Assembly (NCBI GenBank): GCA_020725805.1
Contig: DYEF01000072.1
Location: 1-64,000, forward strand
DNA length: 64,000 nucleotides
Source: Bdellovibrio sp.
GTDB taxonomy: Bacteria > Myxococcota > SpSt-1050
Direction: 5' to 3'
Positions within the stretch are counted from its first letter, which is position 1. Each line of letters begins with the position of its first letter. Of this stretch, positions 63,501 to 64,000 are shown in pieces. Below the pieces are notes generated by a model. The model was not told the origin of the DNA and did no database searches. It saw nothing but the letters and a program-made list of their open reading frames with translations. The position numbers and the translations under genes were made by a program.

Positions 63501-63810
63501 TAAATCAAAACACCCTGCTGAATATGTACACTTAAAGGATCCGAGACCGTCCGGATGTGAACCGGAGAGCACGGTCTCACGTCACAAATGGGATCTTGGT
63601 ATTTATTGGTATGAAGAGGTTAGAGACTCCGCTCAGAACTTTTTCTTTGAACATTTGCCTCAGGGAGAATATACATTCAGATACAGGATCAGGGCAAATA
63701 TGGCAGGACAGTTTAAGGTTGCACCTGCCACCATTCAGTCAATGTATGCCCCTGAGTTCAACGCATATTCAACCGGAGAAACGATAAAGATATTAAGTAG
63801 TGAAAAATAG
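57532..63810 (+). CDS. Bacterial alpha-2-macroglobulin lipoprotein with thioester motif
   Basis: The 2092-residue protein has a signal peptide ending FTC (lipobox SFTC). Macroglobulin-like beta domains follow (SERTLVFTDRSIYRPLQ near 625, then MG-type strands to about 1200). A flexible Lys/Ala/Gly/Glu-rich stretch (about 1255-1310) is in the position of the protease bait region. SDFAETAFFLPHLLLESD near 1320 is the conserved A2M entry. The thioester is YPYECTEQTLNRF (CTEQ at 1553-1556), with the terpenoid-cyclase-like domain after it. Such proteins trap attacking proteases in the periplasm. A Tyr-rich patch (WWGYYIYYYSYYGFYGY near 776) is unusual. No pbpC neighbour is within the window. Confidence 0.92.
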   Translation: MKRISLVLFAGLIALSLSFTCGGNNTDASTGLNATEAKKGPEKSVSENDMKQIVAEYKPEKIYKKEKWENISEPNVAEWDKVKKLMNEQKYEAAYSELEKILKKFRESNDNERVTHTLMKMVQLRMSLHGYETAVKFLKSEEWPDGLYSQMVLNLYYAYSLVNYYNAYSWEINQREKVETGKEIDLKKFTKDDIYYEAQKAYLNVFGSREELSGVKVKTFSNYITPNSYPERIRGTLRDAVSYLYTDLLNNTSLWRPEELNEVYALPLGDMISVKKILVNLNDRDTHPLLKIVYILDDLYEWHRSKGEEEAAFEAFLTKIEILNNRFTSLEDKARIKESLENNLKKIEHLEWWSVGMAKLADFYMLENRPDSLIKAHKVTVDCQKRFSSSIGAKMCLSKQKSIESPSLEISGMSVDKTDKRSVMISYKNLTNAYFRAFKLDFFSLLNKAYDYYLYPQYKQLDDIVFGNKPDFEWSVELEQTKDFQIHKKYITPPFKEKGLYLIAVSARKNFSKSDNVIKGVYMVISDMVIESRNDYDSLLKIRVIDGESGSPVKDAEVCLYRYDWQGGHKKHQCNKSDSFGSAKFSESYQSSSYFTVVKKGNDFTTDMQYSYFYKPGTPYPSERTLVFTDRSIYRPLQKIKWKIIQFYGDYTKGDYKIMPDRKLEVFLYDYNSQVVEKKEVTTNEFGTASGEFNIPKGRILGSWRIGTAWGAQYIKVEEYKRPTFEVTLKKPESPLRLNKEAEITGEVKYYFGLPVATGKVKYVITRQAEFPFWWGYYIYYYSYYGFYGYNQNPQTIATGDAVLDKDGKFRIKFVPVADERLSKTSKGTSYRYRINVDVTDEGGETRSAEQSYRVGFSSVEAKILSDMKFFVSGEKDNKLKILRTGLNDEPKSGNGKYRIVRLKEPDKTVMPAEMPSELPDFLKGQGFEQYMHKDDSIKARWERDYLVDRIIFGLKDDIQVSAGETVHKEDGEFSVDISVLKAGLYKIYYETTDDFGEKYETFKTFIVADSVTRFNLPLVFYAQKNSYKVGEKARFLINSGLKAQDIYLYQYQSGKTEKEEILNSGKDSPLYELNVEERMRGGFVLYSSVYNDYQTIQMYEYITVPWDNKELKIEFVTFRDTVRPGSKETFKIKVSAPDGVRNLNKITELLSYMYDRSLDYFTPHTYTSVLSLYPNKISHGYVRSNLMQTHPYWVSANGFNPIPAMLYLTPDYLKYISGYGIGGPGYRRRGKIMFDSVDYEGKLMGASDTAKPMRKMAKTAVESVAPAAEEKPASGGGGAPKQALASRGAAGLKEETQTKEADKNMEDARDGKEKAVELRSDFAETAFFLPHLLLESDNTASIEFKVPDSVTSYNLFVHAITKDLMGGSVNKEVKAVKEIMVRPYVPRFLREGDEAEIKVVINNASDKELSGELKFEILEIGTEKSLVSEFGLLEKDTLRNFTVKPKGSENFAFGLKVPVKIDLVNFKVTARTKDFSDGELRPIPVLPGRMHLIQSKFVVLKDKSSKTIKFDDLARKDDPTLINDQMVITVDAQLFFTVLQSLPYLVNYPYECTEQTLNRFVSSGIVSSVYSTHPAIAKMAETFSKERDTRFEKWDAPDPNRKMMLEETPWLNMAKGGFEAKEDLVNILNPEIAKIERDISLNKLRKAQTAIGGFPWFPGGPPSPYITLYILYGFSKALEFKVDVPKDIILRGWQYLHQHYITEIWPYAKAHDCCWETITFLNYVLSNYPNSSYYGGIFTAAEREEMLDFSFRHWKRHSPYLKGYLALTLERMNRHKDAVLVFENVMDSAKYSEEEGTHWAPEDRGWLWYNDSIETHAFAIRTLLEVMPKEKKLDGLVQWILMNKKLNHWKSTRATAEVIYSLIKYMEANKTLGIKEEAKVLIGKDEYRFIFEPDRYTGKKNQIVIPKEKIDPDTTSKITIDKVTKGFMFASATWHFSTEKLPDAERGDLFFISRKYFKREPSPKGFILKPLEDSTKIAVGDQIEVQISIKSKHPAEYVHLKDPRPSGCEPESTVSRHKWDLGIYWYEEVRDSAQNFFFEHLPQGEYTFRYRIRANMAGQFKVAPATIQSMYAPEFNAYSTGETIKILSSEK

Positions 63811-64000
63811 CAATTCCTATAATTCTCTGGTAATTCTCTAATTCTCCTCTAATTCTCAATTCTCTAGTGCCAGGCATCGGGTGGCTGGTGTTGTGTCTGG
63901 TGCCAGGCATAATGGGTAGTTATGGGTAGTTTTGGTATGTTTTCGGTCTTTTTCAGCCTCATCCAATATAGGTTTTCCTGAATCCCGGCCTTAAGATTAT
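63811..64000. repeat. Terminal intergenic repeats at the window edge
   Basis: Short AATTCTC units recur between 63812 and 63866. Two copies of the dispersed motif follow: AGTGCCAGGCA at 63866-63876 and GGTGCCAGGCAT at 63899-63910. TGGGTAGTTATGGGTAGTT then gives an 11-base tandem repeat. No gene is seen to the end of the window. Confidence 0.6.

Noticed and set aside
1-64000. CRISPR array, prophage or rRNA operon
   Set aside because: No regularly spaced repeats, phage structural genes or rRNA-like sequence were seen on either strand.

Overview
The window looks like a chromosomal segment of an uncultivated, moderately AT-rich, diderm (Gram-negative) bacterium. Envelope traits seen directly are a type IV pilus assembly and secretin operon (pilMNOPQ), a TonB-dependent receptor with ExbB/ExbD, heptose-nucleotide genes of the LPS inner core, a bacterial alpha-2-macroglobulin and many Sec lipoproteins. 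Asp-rich linkers next to a lipidated Cys, small Cys-rich modules, a golvesin-like domain and C-terminal GC-rich-in-Cys tails recall Myxococcota and related former Deltaproteobacteria. That placement is inference from style, not from a marker gene.

Layout. 0.25-8.0 kb (+): two surface lipoproteins (a ceramidase-like hydrolase and an esterase whose halves are in swapped order), then a DUF58 protein and a BatA-like membrane protein. 8.0-8.4 kb: an intergenic repeat cluster with three hairpins whose stems covary around a shared core. 8.4-11.5 kb: a secreted metallophosphoesterase with an Asp-rich tail and C-terminal Cys motif, then an AT-rich patch where a promoter-bearing 60-bp repeat flanks an unknown secreted protein. 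11.6-21.4 kb (-): a compact envelope operon (transglutaminase-like, patatin, small unknown, multidomain amidase, thioredoxin-like, ExbB, ExbD) with a lipase lipoprotein after it. 21.6-25.8 kb (+): a receptor carrying its own TonB C-terminal domain, a lipoprotein and a nucleoside phosphorylase-like enzyme. 25.8-30.9 kb (-): an alpha/beta hydrolase and two tandem GT39-type membrane glycosyltransferases with a membrane-anchored partner.

31.1-35.9 kb (+): a restriction-modification-like defence locus of two methyltransferase proteins and a GIY-YIG/SF2 helicase fusion, with an AT-rich, probably exchanged, specificity segment. A candidate structured RNA lies just downstream. 36.5-44.4 kb: a secreted MsrB-MsrA fusion (-), then an XRE regulator leading the pilMNOPQ operon and two further proteins (+). 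44.5-50.5 kb: a 5'-nucleotidase (-) divergent from a Tat-signal radical SAM enzyme (+), then a nucleotide-sugar dehydrogenase, a cupin and a lipoprotein. 50.4-55.4 kb (-): an overlapping seven-gene operon joining a SurA-N-like protein, rimI, pyrK, pyrD, two heptose genes and a glycosyltransferase, with tRNA-Val(CAC) upstream. 55.8-63.8 kb (+): a PHP-like lipoprotein and a 2092-residue alpha-2-macroglobulin.

Most genes serve the cell envelope: surface hydrolases, peptidoglycan and lipid remodelling, energised outer-membrane transport, pili, glycosylation and protease defence. The least ordinary observations are the apparently circularly permuted esterase lipoprotein, the paired N-terminal and C-terminal Cys-plus-Asp-linker architectures, the receptor-TonB fusion beside ExbBD, the GIY-YIG helicase restriction locus, the candidate RNA at 36.1 kb and the covarying hairpin triplet at 8.1 kb.
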